The notes below the pieces were generated by a model. It saw only the letters and a program-made list of their open reading frames with translations, was not told where the DNA came from and did not search any database. The position numbers and the translations under genes are program-made. Below, in pieces: positions 10,666-24,669 of a DNA stretch of 64,000 nucleotides. The stretch lies in contig AP019514.1 of NCBI GenBank assembly GCA_007182875.1, forward strand, positions 2,914,001 to 2,978,000. Direction: 5' to 3'. How positions within the stretch are numbered: position 1 is the stretch's first letter; every line of letters begins with the position of its first letter. The stretch comes from Vreelandella sulfidaeris (GTDB lineage: Bacteria > Pseudomonadota > Gammaproteobacteria > Pseudomonadales > Halomonadaceae).

Positions 10666-12154
10666 CTATTCAGCGTTACTTTTCAGCCGTGTGACCCCGC
10701 GAGGAGCGGCGATACGAAAGAAGCGTTCAACCACTTCTGCGCTGGTAGCAGGCGTCAGCAGTGACACTGTAATAAATACTGGCAAATTGATCATCAATCC
10801 CCAGAAGCCTGCATGAATACCCATTGGGTGCGGCCAAAGGAGAGTAAATGCCGTGGTAATCAAAACCCCACCACGATACCGGCCATTACACCCAAACGAG
10901 AAGCCCGCGGCCAGAAGAACATACCCATAAATGCGGGCAGCACCTGGGAGGCAAAGCCCAACCCCACTAGCAGAATCATCACCAGGCTACCGGGCTCCGC
11001 GATCGCCAGCGGCGCCACTATAAGGAACATGATGGGCAGGATTAACAGCCGCGCCAGCTTGCCGGTGGCTGCATCCGAGAGTTTCAATACCGGCTGAAGC
11101 ACGTCTTTGCTAAACGACAGTGACACAGAGTGAATAAAGGGTTCACTCGAGGACATAGAGGCTGCCAGCGTGCCTGCGCCCAGCAGCCCGACCAGCACGA
11201 CAGGCAAGTGCTGCATGGCGTATTCCAGCACTACGGTATCGGCGCGGGCGAGTTCAGGCAGCGAAAAATGCCGATGAAGCCAACCACCACCATAGGCAGA
11301 ATTACTACGTAATAGGTGGGCAGCCACGTTGCGCTGCGACGAATGGTGCGCGCGGAAGAAGCGCTCATCCACTGCGTCCATACTGGCGGCATAAACGAGA
11401 ACATAGAAACGATGATTGAGGTTGTCCAAAAGCTAAAGCTCATATCACCACCGGCGCCTGGCAGGGTGAGAAACTCGCTATGTTTGGTCTGGATGCGTTC
11501 GAACACCCCCGAAAAACTTAATCCACCGGTGGCGCTATGTACGGCCCACAGTCCTACCGCCCAGGCAACGATTAGCATCAGAACGCCTTGAAAGGCATTG
11601 GTGCGGCCAATCGCCCGCTGTCCGCTGGCGTAGAGATACACCGCAATACAGGCCAGCACCAGCAGCACACCCAGCCAAATCGGTATTAGACCACCGCTCA
11701 TCACAAACAGAATATAGGCCGAACCAATCGTTTGCAGTACGGCATAAGCAATGGAGCCAATCGCCATCACTAGCGCGGCCAGCGCCCCCAGCGCGGGGCT
11801 TTGGTACCGGTCAGCGATGGCACTTGCTTGGGTCACATGGCCAAACTGCTCGCCGAACTGCCACACTTTCGGGCCGAAGTACCAGGCGACCAACGCCAGA
11901 TAGGCGAGGTAGATCGCTACATAAAATACCGCGACGCCTTTGGAATAAGCCCAACCGGGCGCACCCATAAAGGTGTAAGCGCTCACACTACCGGCGGCGA
12001 TCAGCAGGTAAAGCATCACCGGTCCCATACTGCGCCCTGCCACGCCCCACTCTTCCAGGCTGTTCATGGAACGCCCTGCCCTGGCGCGCAATCCAATCAC
12101 CATCACTATGGCCACATACATCAGCGTTATCAGTAATGGCCAAGGGCTATTCAT
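10666..12154 (-). CDS. Sodium:solute symporter (SSS family), frameshifted
   Basis: Na+-coupled uptake carrier in the inner membrane, about 495 residues after repairing indels near 11260 and 10862. Many hydrophobic helices are visible: LLITLMYVAIVMVIGLRARA, VMLYLLIAAGSVSAYTFMGAPGWAY and LAALVMAIGSIAYAVLQTIGSAY, ending in FRIAAPRGVTRLKSNAE. The GAPGWAY segment in helix 2 is typical of the SSS fold. Its start overlaps the DUF3311 gene by 8 bp, the standard arrangement for this two-gene transporter. The substrate cannot be told from sequence. Confidence 0.88.
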
Positions 12155-12374
12155 GGTCGTCGCGCTCTACAATACGATTACCAATCAGCATCACCACTAC
12201 GCAGGAAAAAATCACCAGATAACTCCAGACCACCATTAACGGGAGCCCTAACACCAGCGTCGCCCTATTAACCAAGCCGATTATCGGCCACGTTCCAGCC
12301 ATTACCAGCGCCACAAAAGCGATTAACAATACCCACCCCGCACGAGAAGTGGGCAGAACGATCAAACGTCGCAC
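12147..12374 (-). CDS. DUF3311 small membrane protein, symporter partner
   Basis: It has 75 residues and two transmembrane helices (WVLLIAFVALVMAGTWPIIGL and LPLMVVWSYLVIFSCVVVMLIGN), ending IVERDDHE. DUF3311 proteins are encoded just upstream of SSS-type symporters and overlap them, as here. Its role is probably as an accessory subunit, which is inference. It is the first gene of the pair. Confidence 0.85.
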   Translation of the reverse strand: MRRLIVLPTSRAGWVLLIAFVALVMAGTWPIIGLVNRATLVLGLPLMVVWSYLVIFSCVVVMLIGNRIVERDDHE

Positions 12375-12450
12375 GAGTACTCTCCTTTATTTACCGGAAA
12401 AATTGCCGACCGGTATGACATGACAGCACGCTGGCTATACCAAGCGCTCC

Positions 12451-12926
12451 TTAAAGCCACAACTGCCGCGACATCACCGTGACGGTTTCACCCCGGTACT
12501 CAAGGTGCTCTACATCTTGCCAGCCCAGGCGGCGATAGAGCGATTGCTGATCGGGGGTATAAAGGTAGAAATGCCGTATGCCACTCTCTATTGCTTCCGC
12601 TTCTACCCGTTTCACCAATCCAGAAGCAATGCCCTGCCCCCGCCATTCGGGCATGACGTAGACGGAGGCTAGCCAGGGGTAAATTCGCGGCGAATGCTCA
12701 TATCATCGGCAATTAGGCTGGCGGTTCCCACAGGGGTTTCACCTTGCATGGCCACAAAGATGGAGGGCACACCGCCCTGGCCACATTCGGCCCTCACACG
12801 TTCAATAGCCTGCTCTTGGGTGAGGCCTCGGTGTAAATGCCCCCAGGCCTCAAATATCCAGATCGCCACCAATGAAACATGAGGATCATCGGCAGTTAGC
12901 CGATGAAGGGTAATATCGTCCGGCAC
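12451..12926 (-). CDS. GNAT-family N-acetyltransferase, frameshifted
   Basis: Acetyl-CoA-dependent transferase of about 158 residues. The N-terminal half (MPDDITLHRLTADD, AMQGETPVGTASLI) and C-terminal half (LASVYVMPEWRGQGIASGLVKRVEAEA) are joined across an indel near 12670. The R-G-Q-G-I-A segment is the acetyl-CoA pyrophosphate-binding motif A. The end LYRRLGWQDVEHLEYRG is motif B. Substrate unknown. Confidence 0.85.
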
Positions 12927-13012
12927 GTTTTACTCCAGGCATCATTTAGCAAAATCGTAGACATTAGCGGTAACTTAGTGATCGCGCTATAAAGCGTCTA
13001 ACTTAAGAGCGG

Positions 13013-13673
13013 TTAGCGGCTGCCCCACCGGTCGCCATGCACCAGTTCACTTAATGGCAGTCGATCGCGCCAGCCTTTGGCTTCAAGCTCTGGCTGATCT
13101 AAAAACTCGCTCACATAGCCAAGGCACAGGTACGCCAGCGGATAGACATGCTCAGGCAAATTCAACGCCGCGCTTAGCTGCTCTTGATCAAGGATACTCA
13201 CCCAGCCAACGCCAATACCCTCCGCCCGCGCCGCCAGCCAAAGATTTTGCACGGCTAAGCAGGTACTAAACAGGTCGGTATCGACAATGCTATTGCGACC
13301 CAGCACATGAGGGCCACCCCGGCTTCGGTCACAGGTAATACAGAGATTAAGCGGGCTCTCCAGAATGCCTTGCAGTTTAAGGCTGCGGTAATGCGCTTTG
13401 CGCTCGCCTTCAAAGCGTTCGGCGGCTTTTGATTCTCCTCCTCGAACGTCGATAGTACCGCCTCCCTGACACTGCGGCTCTCAATCACGATGAAATCCCA
13501 GGGCTGCATAAATCCCACTGAAGGGCATGATGCGCTGCCTCCAAAAGGCGGGCCAGTACATCAGGAGGTATCTCGTCGGGCAGAAATTGCGAACGCACAT
13601 CGCGCCGCTCGTGTATGGCGCGGTAAAGCCCACGGCGCTCAGCATCGGAAAAACGGTGGTTCGAGGAAGTCAT
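13013..13673 (-). CDS. bluB: 5,6-dimethylbenzimidazole synthase (BluB), frameshifted
   Basis: BluB cleaves reduced FMN with oxygen to make the lower ligand of cobalamin. The N-terminus MTSSNHRFSDAERRGLYRAIHERRDVRSQFLPDEI is typical. It is followed by LLEAAHHA / VGFMQPWDFIVI (indel near 13515), then CITCDRSRGGPHVLGRN and IVDTDLFSTCLAVQNLWLAARAEGIGVGWVSIL (indels near 13300-13440). Reconstructed length is about 220 residues, normal for the family. No other cobalamin genes lie nearby, so it may serve ligand remodelling. A generic nitroreductase is the alternative, but the R-R-D-V-R-S and GWVSIL motifs favour BluB. Confidence 0.88.
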
Positions 13674-13860
13674 GGGGCTTGTCGGACCTTTTGCTGATCT
13701 GGTTTATAAACGAGTGCAGAGTCTACACGAGCTCAGCCCAGCCTCCATCGCAGTGGCGTTGTTTGAATACTGATATCAGAGGGACTGCGTGGACGGTAAT
13801 CGCAGGGCCTAGTGCCTGTTCAGCGGATCAAGTGACAGCGCATTCCGGTGGCAAGCGCGA

Positions 13861-14367
13861 TCATTCCTGCTCAAACCCCGATAGGAACTGCTTCAGCAAC
13901 GCGTCCAGTTGCGCTCGTTGTTCTTCAGTTAGACCACTGACCAGTTGCGCTTGTGTCTCCACATGGGCGGCCACCGCTTCGTCGATCAAATCAAAACCGC
14001 GTTGTGATAGAGAGATCAGAAAACCACGCCCGTCTTCTGGGTTTTTGACGCGTTCGATCAATCCTGCCTTTTCCAGTAGGTTGATGCGGTGAGTCATGGT
14101 GCCTGAAGTCACCATGGTGGATGCCATCAGATCGCTCGGCGATAGCGCATAGGGCGCTCCCTCTCGGCGCAGCGTTGCCAGTACGTCAAAGCTGGCATCC
14201 GTCAGACCATATTTCGCCCAGGTCTTTTCCATTGCGCGCATTAAAGCGTGGTTAAGCCGTTTGACCCGCCCGATAGTACCCATCGGGGCTACGTCGAGGT
14301 CGGGCCGCTCCTGCCGCCACTGTTTGAGAATATTGTCTACATGATCCATAAACGTATTTTGCGCCAA
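13861..14367 (-). CDS. MarR-family transcriptional regulator
   Basis: Winged-helix repressor of 162-168 residues, intact. The DNA-binding part reads DASFDVLATLRREGAPYALSPSDLMASTMVTSGTMTHRINLLEKAGLIERVKNPEDGRGFLISLS: recognition helix, then the wing with the D-G-R motif. The upstream start is TTG at 14367; the ATG at 14349 (MDHVDNILKQW) is an equally good choice. It is divergent from the DMT exporter gene, and the 66-bp gap contains two palindromes, so it probably represses the exporter and itself. The ligand is unknown. Confidence 0.92.
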   Translation of the reverse strand: MAQNTFMDHVDNILKQWRQERPDLDVAPMGTIGRVKRLNHALMRAMEKTWAKYGLTDASFDVLATLRREGAPYALSPSDLMASTMVTSGTMTHRINLLEKAGLIERVKNPEDGRGFLISLSQRGFDLIDEAVAAHVETQAQLVSGLTEEQRAQLDALLKQFLSGFEQE

Positions 14368-14370
14368 TGT

Positions 14371-14386
14371 ACCTTGACGTCAAGGT
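14371..14386. promoter_or_regulatory. Palindromic operator 1 for the MarR regulator
   Basis: A perfect 16-bp palindrome, ACCTTGACGTCAAGGT, immediately upstream of the marR start. It shares half-site CTTGA with the second palindrome. Likely autoregulatory operator; inferred from position. Confidence 0.75.
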
Positions 14387-14399
14387 TAATACTACATAC

Positions 14400-14411
14400 C
14401 TTGATATCAAG
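14400..14411. promoter_or_regulatory. Palindromic operator 2 between marR and DMT exporter genes
   Basis: A perfect 12-bp palindrome, CTTGATATCAAG, 23 bp upstream of the exporter start codon. Same half-site (CTTGA) as operator 1 and a centre-to-centre distance of about 27 bp, so two dimers could bind on roughly the same DNA face. Confidence 0.72.
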
Positions 14412-14433
14412 ATATATTTCTTAAAGGCTGCTA

Positions 14434-15370
14434 ATGACGTTACCCAACACACCCAAGCGACACTCCTCTAAAAGAGTCTGGCTTGCCCCGCTGCTGTATC
14501 TGCTCGCCGGTGGTGCCTTGCTGGGCCTATCGACTAATTTGGCAAAGCTCGCAGGTGAAATGCAGCTATCAGCGCTCGCTTTTCTGTATTGGTCAATTTT
14601 GGGGCGGCACTTATTCTGCTTACGCTCGCCGCCTACCGCCGCAATTTGCCACCGTTGACCGTTCGCAGCGTCGAGTACTACCTGATCTCTGCGCTGTTGG
14701 GTGTGGCGGGCGCCAACCTGCTCTTCTTTTCGGCTATCCCCATGTAGGAGCAGGATTTGTGGCATTAATCATCACGTTGCCACCGCTGCTCACCTATGTC
14801 GGTGCTTTAACGTTAAAAATGGAGCGCTTTCAGTTCTTGCGGGCGGCTGGTGTCATGTCAGCCCTTGCAGGCGCCTTCACCCTGGCTTTCCATAAGCTTT
14901 CCGCCCCTGATGCTGACTACCTCTGGATTCTTCTCGCCTTGATTGGCCCGGTGCTGCTGGCCATCGGTAACCTCTACCGAACACTGCGCTGGCCAGTGGG
15001 CGTATCCAGCGATGCACTGGCACCAGGGATGCTGATAGCGGCTTCTCTTCTTCTACTGGGGATGAGCCTGCTGCCAGGTTTCTCACTTCAAATCCCTACG
15101 GATCGATCCCTGCCGATGTTTCTGATTGCCGTCCAGGCGGTGGTGTTCGCGGGTCAGTTTTTACTGCTCTTCCTGCTACAGAAAAGCGGTGGCCCGGTGT
15201 TCCTGAGTTTGTTGGGCTCCGTCGGTGCCGTGGTGGGAGTTCCGGTCGCCATCCTGTTACAAGGAGAAACTGCCCCTGAGGGCTTGCTGCTTGGCATCCT
15301 ACTGATTGGTACCGGTATCGCCCTGCTTAACATTGGCAAAGCGAAGCAGGCGTCTGATAAAGCCGCCTAA
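14434..15370 (+). CDS. EamA/DMT-family transporter, frameshifted
   Basis: Inner-membrane carrier with ten predicted helices, about 310 residues after repairing indels near 14600-14660. Segments include LLYLLAGGALLGLSTNLAKLAGE, YYLISALLGVAGANLLFFSAIPHVGAGFVALIITLPPLLTYV, VVFAGQFLLLFLLQKSGGPVFLSLLGSVGAVVGVPVAILLQGE and LLLGILLIGTGIALLNIG. The two EamA halves are recognisable by the P..A......P.....L pattern. Regulated presumably by the divergent MarR protein. Substrate unknown. Confidence 0.88.
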
Positions 15371-15460
15371 TCGAGGGGACCTAAGCGAGTGGGTGATGAT
15401 CATGGCAGGACGCCACGGAGAGGAGATCACAAGAGCCGTTATACGATCCTGCTTGTACGG

Positions 15461-15886
15461 CTACAGAATGCGACGTTCCATGGAGTGCATTCCCTTTGCG
15501 GTTTTCAATATCCTAAATCCCATGCGCTGATACAAAGCGATGGCTGGGTTGATACAAAACACACGAAGCCGAAGTAAAGGAATGCCCGCTTGCTGAGCAG
15601 TTTCGCCCGTGAAGCGGATTGCCGTTGTCCCCAAGCCTTGGCGTTGCCACGGCGGGGCAATTTGCAGTTCCCGAATATAGTAAGCGTCTTCATCGTGATT
15701 GAGGCATAGCAGCCCCACGCGTGAAGCGTTGATGACTAACGCGTAGCTGTCCAACTCGCCCCACTGTCTATCAAACAGGTCGGTATCCCAGCGCATATTC
15801 AGCTGTTCGTAATAGCCGGACATATTTTGGCGAATTAATTTTTCGGCGAATACCTTGTCGTCAGTCGGCCGAATAATAGGTGTCAT
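15461..15886 (-). CDS. GNAT-family N-acetyltransferase
   Basis: Intact protein of about 141 residues from ATG 15886 (MTPIIRPTDD), preceded by AGGATTAGAG. Motif A is IAPPWQRQGLGTTAIRFTGETA; motif B is NPAIALYQRMGFRILKTAKGMHSMERRI. An upstream in-frame start at 15925 would add 13 residues without a good ribosome-binding site. Substrate unknown. Confidence 0.88.
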   Translation of the reverse strand: MTPIIRPTDDKVFAEKLIRQNMSGYYEQLNMRWDTDLFDRQWGELDSYALVINASRVGLLCLNHDEDAYYIRELQIAPPWQRQGLGTTAIRFTGETAQQAGIPLLRLRVFCINPAIALYQRMGFRILKTAKGMHSMERRIL

Positions 15887-15917
15887 ATCTCTAATCCTAG
15901 AGCGGCGTTCAGACAAT

Positions 15918-16449
15918 TTATTCAATAAGCGCTTTATTGGCTTGCTCTATCTCATACTGACTAAACACTTGAATATCATGCTCGCGGAGCAGTGCAGTTG
16001 TTACACCCATACCCGGTACTTTTTTTACCCAAGAAACTGCCGTCATAAATAGCAGAGCTTCCGCATGAAGGACTGAATTCCGCAAGCACTGCAACGTCGA
16101 TATCGAATTTACGGCACAAGTTCAAAGCGATAGAGGCACCTGCCAAAAATTCATTGGTCACCTTGCCTCCATCGTTTTCGATAACATTGACCTCACCATT
16201 TAAAACGCTCTTACCACTGCCTTTGAAGATCTCAGCGGGCGGCCTGGGAATGCTCATCCCCGCCTCAACTTCAGGGCAAACAGAAACGATTCGGCCTTCA
16301 GAATGCCATCGCTCAACGATCTGATCATCCACGGAAAGGGCGCCACCATCATAGCGAACCTTTTTACCCAAAAGACAGGCGCTCATTAACACTTTTCTCA
16401 AATCACCGCTCTCCAATACGGTGGATAGCTCCTTATTTTTGTCAGCCAT
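15918..16449 (-). CDS. DUF523 family protein, frameshifted at C-terminus
   Basis: Small cysteine-containing cytosolic protein of unknown function. Family hallmarks are KVLMSACLLGKKVRYDGG at the N-terminus, SVCPEVEAGMSIPRPPAEI in the middle and FSPSCGSSAIYDGSFLGKK before the last third. An indel near 16025 moves the conserved end (VPGMGVTTALLREHDIQVFSQ) out of frame. Total is about 177 residues. The start at 16449 lacks a strong ribosome-binding site; the methionine of LMSACLLG is the core start in many relatives. Confidence 0.85.
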
Positions 16450-16645
16450 CTAGTTATAAAGGCACGTGCACTTATTTATAGCCTGCTAGTCATTGCAGGT
16501 GCGCAAGAGGCCCACTACGCTCTTCAAAATCACAGCTTGCTTACCTGCAAAGATAGATACCGACGTCACTAAACATAAACTCAGGCATGGGATGAACCCT
16601 ACATCATCATTCCGCTATACTAAGCTAAATAGCTAAGGAGGCAGT

Positions 16646-16810
16646 ATGAACAACGTTTCTCTGGAAACAAAGCGTCGCTATTACGCAAAAGTACGGCGCT
16701 CCAATTACCAAGCCAGTATGGCGCTGGAAGGGATCTCTGTTGACTCTCAAGCGCCAAAAGCTAACAAAGCAGATGTGCTAGCGAAATACCAAAAGCACAA
16801 AATTCGCTAA
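16646..16810 (+). CDS. yhfG: YhfG-type antitoxin of Fic
   Basis: A 54-residue protein, MNNVSLETKRRYYAKVRRSNYQ to YQKHKIR, matching the small YhfG proteins encoded directly before fic in enterobacteria and pseudomonads. ATG 16646 follows AAGGAGG. Its TAA overlaps the fic ATG (TAATG), so the two are translationally coupled. Antitoxin action on the Fic AMP-transferase is known for related pairs; here it is inferred. Confidence 0.8.
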   Translation: MNNVSLETKRRYYAKVRRSNYQASMALEGISVDSQAPKANKADVLAKYQKHKIR

Positions 16811-17374
16811 TGGATAAATACGGCACTGGGCAGGATACGTACTGCTACCCAGGTACCGATGTACTGCGGAATAAATTGGAGGTTTTGATGCAGTAGAGCT
16901 TGAAGAGGCAGAGCGCGAGCTGTCACTCATCAATGCTGATAGCATCGAACTCTTTCCTGCGCCCTACAATTTTGCATATCTTAAACGCCTCCATCATCAG
17001 TTATTTCATGACCTTTACGATTGGGCTGGGGAAGTAAGAACGATCGATATTGCCAAAGGGGATACAAGATTTTGCAACGTCAACCGCATCGCTCCCGAGG
17101 CTGAGAAGCTATTCACCAAGCTGGCAGAACATAAGTACTTCGTTCAGCATGAAAAGCAGACCTTATATCAGCATGTGCTGAGCTATATGGTGATTTAAAC
17201 GTCGTTCATCCCTTCCGTGAAGGGAATGGACGTGCTCAGCGTTTGTTTTTTGAACATCTGATAATCAACTGTGGCTATCACCTTTCATGGCATCCCCTTG
17301 AACGCAATGAGTGGATAGAAGCCAATATCGCAGGTTACTACTGCGACTACCGTCCCTTTAGAATTAATCTTTGA
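16810..17374 (+). CDS. fic: Fic-domain AMP-transferase toxin, frameshifted
   Basis: Fic proteins transfer AMP from ATP onto target proteins. Reconstructed sequence has the N-terminal MDKYGTGQDTYCYPGTDVLRNKL, the helix LFHDLYDWAGEVRTIDIAKGDTRFC, and the catalytic loop HPFREGNGRAQR, which is a full HPFx(D/E)GNGR motif with the essential His. Indels near 16885 and 17200 break the frame; the second lies just before the catalytic loop. Length about 187 residues, the size of the YhfG-linked class. If the indels are real the toxin is dead, but similar indels hit housekeeping genes here. Confidence 0.88.
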
Positions 17375-17401
17375 GCGATGTATTGGCTCTCCGTTATACG
17401 A

Positions 17402-17434
17402 TTAACGCCAAGGCACTGCCTTGGCGTTAATTTT
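17402..17434. terminator. Bidirectional terminator between fic and astB
   Basis: Inverted repeat TTAACGCCAAGG / CCTTGGCGTTAA with a 5-base loop, followed by TTTT on the plus strand. It lies between convergent genes. Confidence 0.82.
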
Positions 17435-17453
17435 ACCGCCTATCGTATCCCTT

Positions 17454-20286
<2,833 letters not shown>

Positions 20287-20308
20287 AAAACTCTCCTGTA
20301 AACGTCGC

Positions 20309-21337
20309 CTAGGTGTCGAGTAGCCGCAGATAATCGCCGGTAGTGACATTCAAGCGCTGCGCTTCGGCGTTGCTAAGCACAATGGTATTGTCATCAGTGG
20401 GGGCACGGCCTATCCAACTGGCGGTAAAGCTGAGCATATCAGTGGTGGCGGCCAACCAACGGCTAACGCTCTCCTCGCTGGCAGCGGCGGATACTTCAAC
20501 CTGGCAGAGCCGTGAATTACGGATAGCGCGCACATCGTCAATGTAGGCTTCCACCGTGGGTCCGCCATCGAAAATATCGATATAGCCTTCCCAGCGCAGC
20601 CCTTCTTTCTTAAGCATTTCCAAGGCAGGGCGAGTATGGCGATGCACCTGACCAATGCAGGCGCGCGCCTCTTCAGCCATAAACGTAGTGTAGATGGGGA
20701 ACTTGGGCATTAACTCGCCGATAAAGCTCTTCTGCCCCAGCCCGGTTAACCGGTCGGCTTCATTGAAATCCATGGGAAAGAAGTGCTTGCCCAGGCTCTC
20801 CCAGAAAGGGCTCGTATTACTTTCGTCGAACACTCCGCGCATTTCGGCCAATACTTTGTCGGGGAAACGGTCACGAAACTGGGCGATAAACAGCCAGCGC
20901 GCTTTGAGAGCAGCGCGCCGTTGCGCAAATGGCGATTGGCCTCACCGCGATACTCTGGGCGCAAAACAGCGAGCACACTTCGGCGTCACCGGTGTGGTCG
21001 GAGCTTAAAACAGCGTGTCGATGGTGCGGTGAAGATCCAGTTGGATGGAGGAGTGTGCCAAAGTGCCCAGTCGATAGTTATAAAATGGCACTTCGCGCCC
21101 TACCTGGCCTTCAATGGCACAGCAACCGGCAAGCTCACCGCTGACTTCATCTTCCAATACAAAGAAGTAGAGCCGGTCATCCACCGGGGTGCGCTCTTCA
21201 AAGGCGCTGGCGGCAGCCTCAATCTTGCCAGCCAGAAACTCGCGATTATCGGGCAGCGAGGTGAACCCAACCCCGGCCTGCTGCGCAAGCGCCTGAAGCC
21301 CATCCAAATCATCGCGGGCAATGGGTCGAATGCGCAT
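20309..21337 (-). CDS. aruG: Arginine N-succinyltransferase, beta subunit (AruG/AstA), frameshifted
   Basis: First step of the pathway: succinyl-CoA plus arginine. Begins [31 protein letters not shown] and ends [15 protein letters not shown]. AstA landmarks are [54 protein letters not shown] and [13 protein letters not shown]. Indels near 21005 and 20900. The start codon overlaps the alpha-subunit stop (TAATG). A separate alpha gene upstream indicates the two-subunit AruFG form known from pseudomonads. Confidence 0.93.
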
Positions 21338-22400
21338 TACATTTCTCCTTCATCGAGCGCGTCCACCGCGGTCGGTAACGTTAACGGCGCAGCCAGCACC
21401 GCTCGCCCTTCCGAAACGCCCAGCCGCTCGGCGTGCTCCGCTGACAGCATCAGCTGGCCTGTGGGCGACAACGCGTAGCGCGCGACAATACAGCGGAAAT
21501 CGTCCAATTTTTGGTTGGCAATCATCGCCGGCTCAGCGTCGGGCAAAGCGTGCTCAGGACGAATACGCACCGGATGCCAAGCCGCCCGGCGGAAGGTTTC
21601 CAGCCGGTCACGCTCAGCTTTGACGATCGGCCCGGCGTCGAAAATATCCACATGGCGCGAACGCACAAAGCCTTCCGCCAACATTTCTTCCAGCGCCTCT
21701 TCATGGGCGGGGTGTTCACGGCCAATCGCTGCCCTCGCTTGGGGCGTCAACAGCGGCAGGTAGAGCGGAAACTGCGGCATAACTTCGGCGATAAAACTTT
21801 TCGAGCGCACGCCTGCAATGTGGTTGATGTCTTGGAAGCTGCGGGCGAAAAAGTGTCTGCCGACGCTCTCCCAAAACGGCGATTCACCGCGAGTATCCAA
21901 ATAGCCAGGGAACGCGACCGCCAGGATGCGCGAAAAGCGCTCCGGATACTGGGCAATAAACATCAAACGCGCACGACGCAGCAGGTTCTCGGCACTGGTG
22001 CCCTTGTAGCGGGGTTGAGCGAAAAAGCGCACAGCAGTGTGGCGTCCGACACTTCGTGGGAAAGCGCCAGCGTCTGAACTTCACGACGCACATTCAACTG
22101 CTGTGAAGCGTGAATCAGCGTTTCCTGGCGGTAGGTGTAGTAAGCCTCGTTGGCACCGGCCTGGGCACGTATAGTGGCCGTCCCTAACACTTCATCGCGG
22201 CTATCGTCAGCGAGCACAAAAGTGTAGTGCTCGTTTTCAGGAAACTCGACCTCGCCATTGAAAGCGTCCTGGGAGCGCGTAATGCGCTCCTGAAGCCGCT
22301 CGCGATTAGCCGGCAAATTGGTGAGCTTAGGCACTGCATGCTCAGCTAATTGCTCTAGCGCGTTGAGATCAGTCTCTCTAACGGGTCGAACTACCAACAT
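21337..22400 (-). CDS. aruF: Arginine N-succinyltransferase, alpha subunit (AruF), frameshifted
   Basis: Paralogue of the downstream AruG and its partner in the arginine/ornithine succinyltransferase complex. Start MLVVRPVRETDLNALEQLAEHAVPKLTNLPANRERL; later TFVLADDSRDEVLGTATIRAQAG, SPFWESVGRHFFARSFQDINHIAG and HVDIFDAGPIVKAERD. One indel near 22010 separates the halves. About 354 residues. Sits 37 bp after astC in the same operon. Confidence 0.92.
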
Positions 22401-22437
22401 CGGCGGCGCCCCTCTATTAATGCAGCACGTTGCTCAT

Positions 22438-23647
<1,210 letters not shown>

Positions 23648-23873
23648 GGCACGCTATCTCCAGTGGAGGAAGGGAATGAAAACAGTATAAGACGCCAACG
23701 TGGTCAACTGCTTTCAGCAATGAGACGGCAAATTATGAATAGCGGCGCTTGTGCCGCCGTGCTAATGCCTTGAAGAACGCTATAAGCACCCCATAGTTAT
23801 TAGCAAGCGATAACGTCATGCTTGCATAGAGAATCGTGAGGCGCTGACACTTAGGAAGAGAGGAGTACAACGT

Positions 23874-24669
23874 ATGCAGATTAATCTAAGCGGCAAACGC
23901 GCCATTATCACCGGTTCTACCGCAGGGATCGGTTTTGCAATTGCACAAGGGCTCGCCAATGCTGGCGCTGATGTGGTCGTGACCGGACGCACCCAGGAGC
24001 GAGTTGACAAGGCCATTGCCACGATTAAGCAAGAGGCTCCCAACGTCAACGTAGAAGGCGTAGCAGTTGATCTCGGCACCGCTGAGGGTTGCCAAACACT
24101 GATTGAGCAGCAACCTAATGCGGATATCTTGATCAATAACGTCGGCATTTTTTGGTCCTCAAGACTTTTCGAGGTCGACGACGCCACATGGCAGCAGTTT
24201 TTTGATATTAACATCATGAGTGCGGTGCGCCTTTCGCGCCACTACGCACAAGGAATGCGTGAGCGCGATTGGGGCCGGATTCAGTTTATCTCCAGCGAAT
24301 CGGGGATTAATATCCCCACCGAGATGGTGCACTACGGCATGACCAAATCGGCGCTGCTGTCTGTATCACGCGGGCTGGCCAAAGCACTTAGCGGCACCCA
24401 GGTGACCGTTAATGCTATTTTGCCAGGGCCGACGCGCTCTGAAGGGGTGCTGAGTATGATTGGTGAAATGGCGGAAAAAGAAGGTATTTCACAGCAGGAG
24501 ATGGAAGCACGTTTCGTCAAAGAGAACCGCCCTTCCTCTATCATCCAGCGTTTAGCCACACCTGAAGAAGTGGCCAGCATGAGTGTGTATGCTGCCTCTC
24601 CCCCAAGCCAGCGCGACAACGGGCGCGGCATTGCGTGTAGAAGGCGGTATTGTCGATACCCTAACTTAA
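23874..24669 (+). CDS. SDR-family oxidoreductase, frameshifted near end
   Basis: NAD(P)-dependent short-chain dehydrogenase of about 265 residues. It shows the Rossmann motif TGSTAGIGFAIA, the NNVG motif (ILINNVGIF), the catalytic Ser (FISSESGIN) and Y-x3-K (HYGMTKSAL). An indel near 24605 hides the usual C-terminus GAALRVEGGIVDTLT, which ends at 24669. Its last 9 bases overlap the convergent AraC-type regulator. ATG 23874 follows GGAGTACAACGT. Substrate unknown; whether it belongs to the arginine regulon is not visible. Confidence 0.92.

Noticed and set aside
16810..17374. fic considered as an inactivated toxin
   Set aside because: The HPFREGNGR loop is intact and housekeeping genes nearby show the same sort of indels, so the breaks are probably sequence errors.
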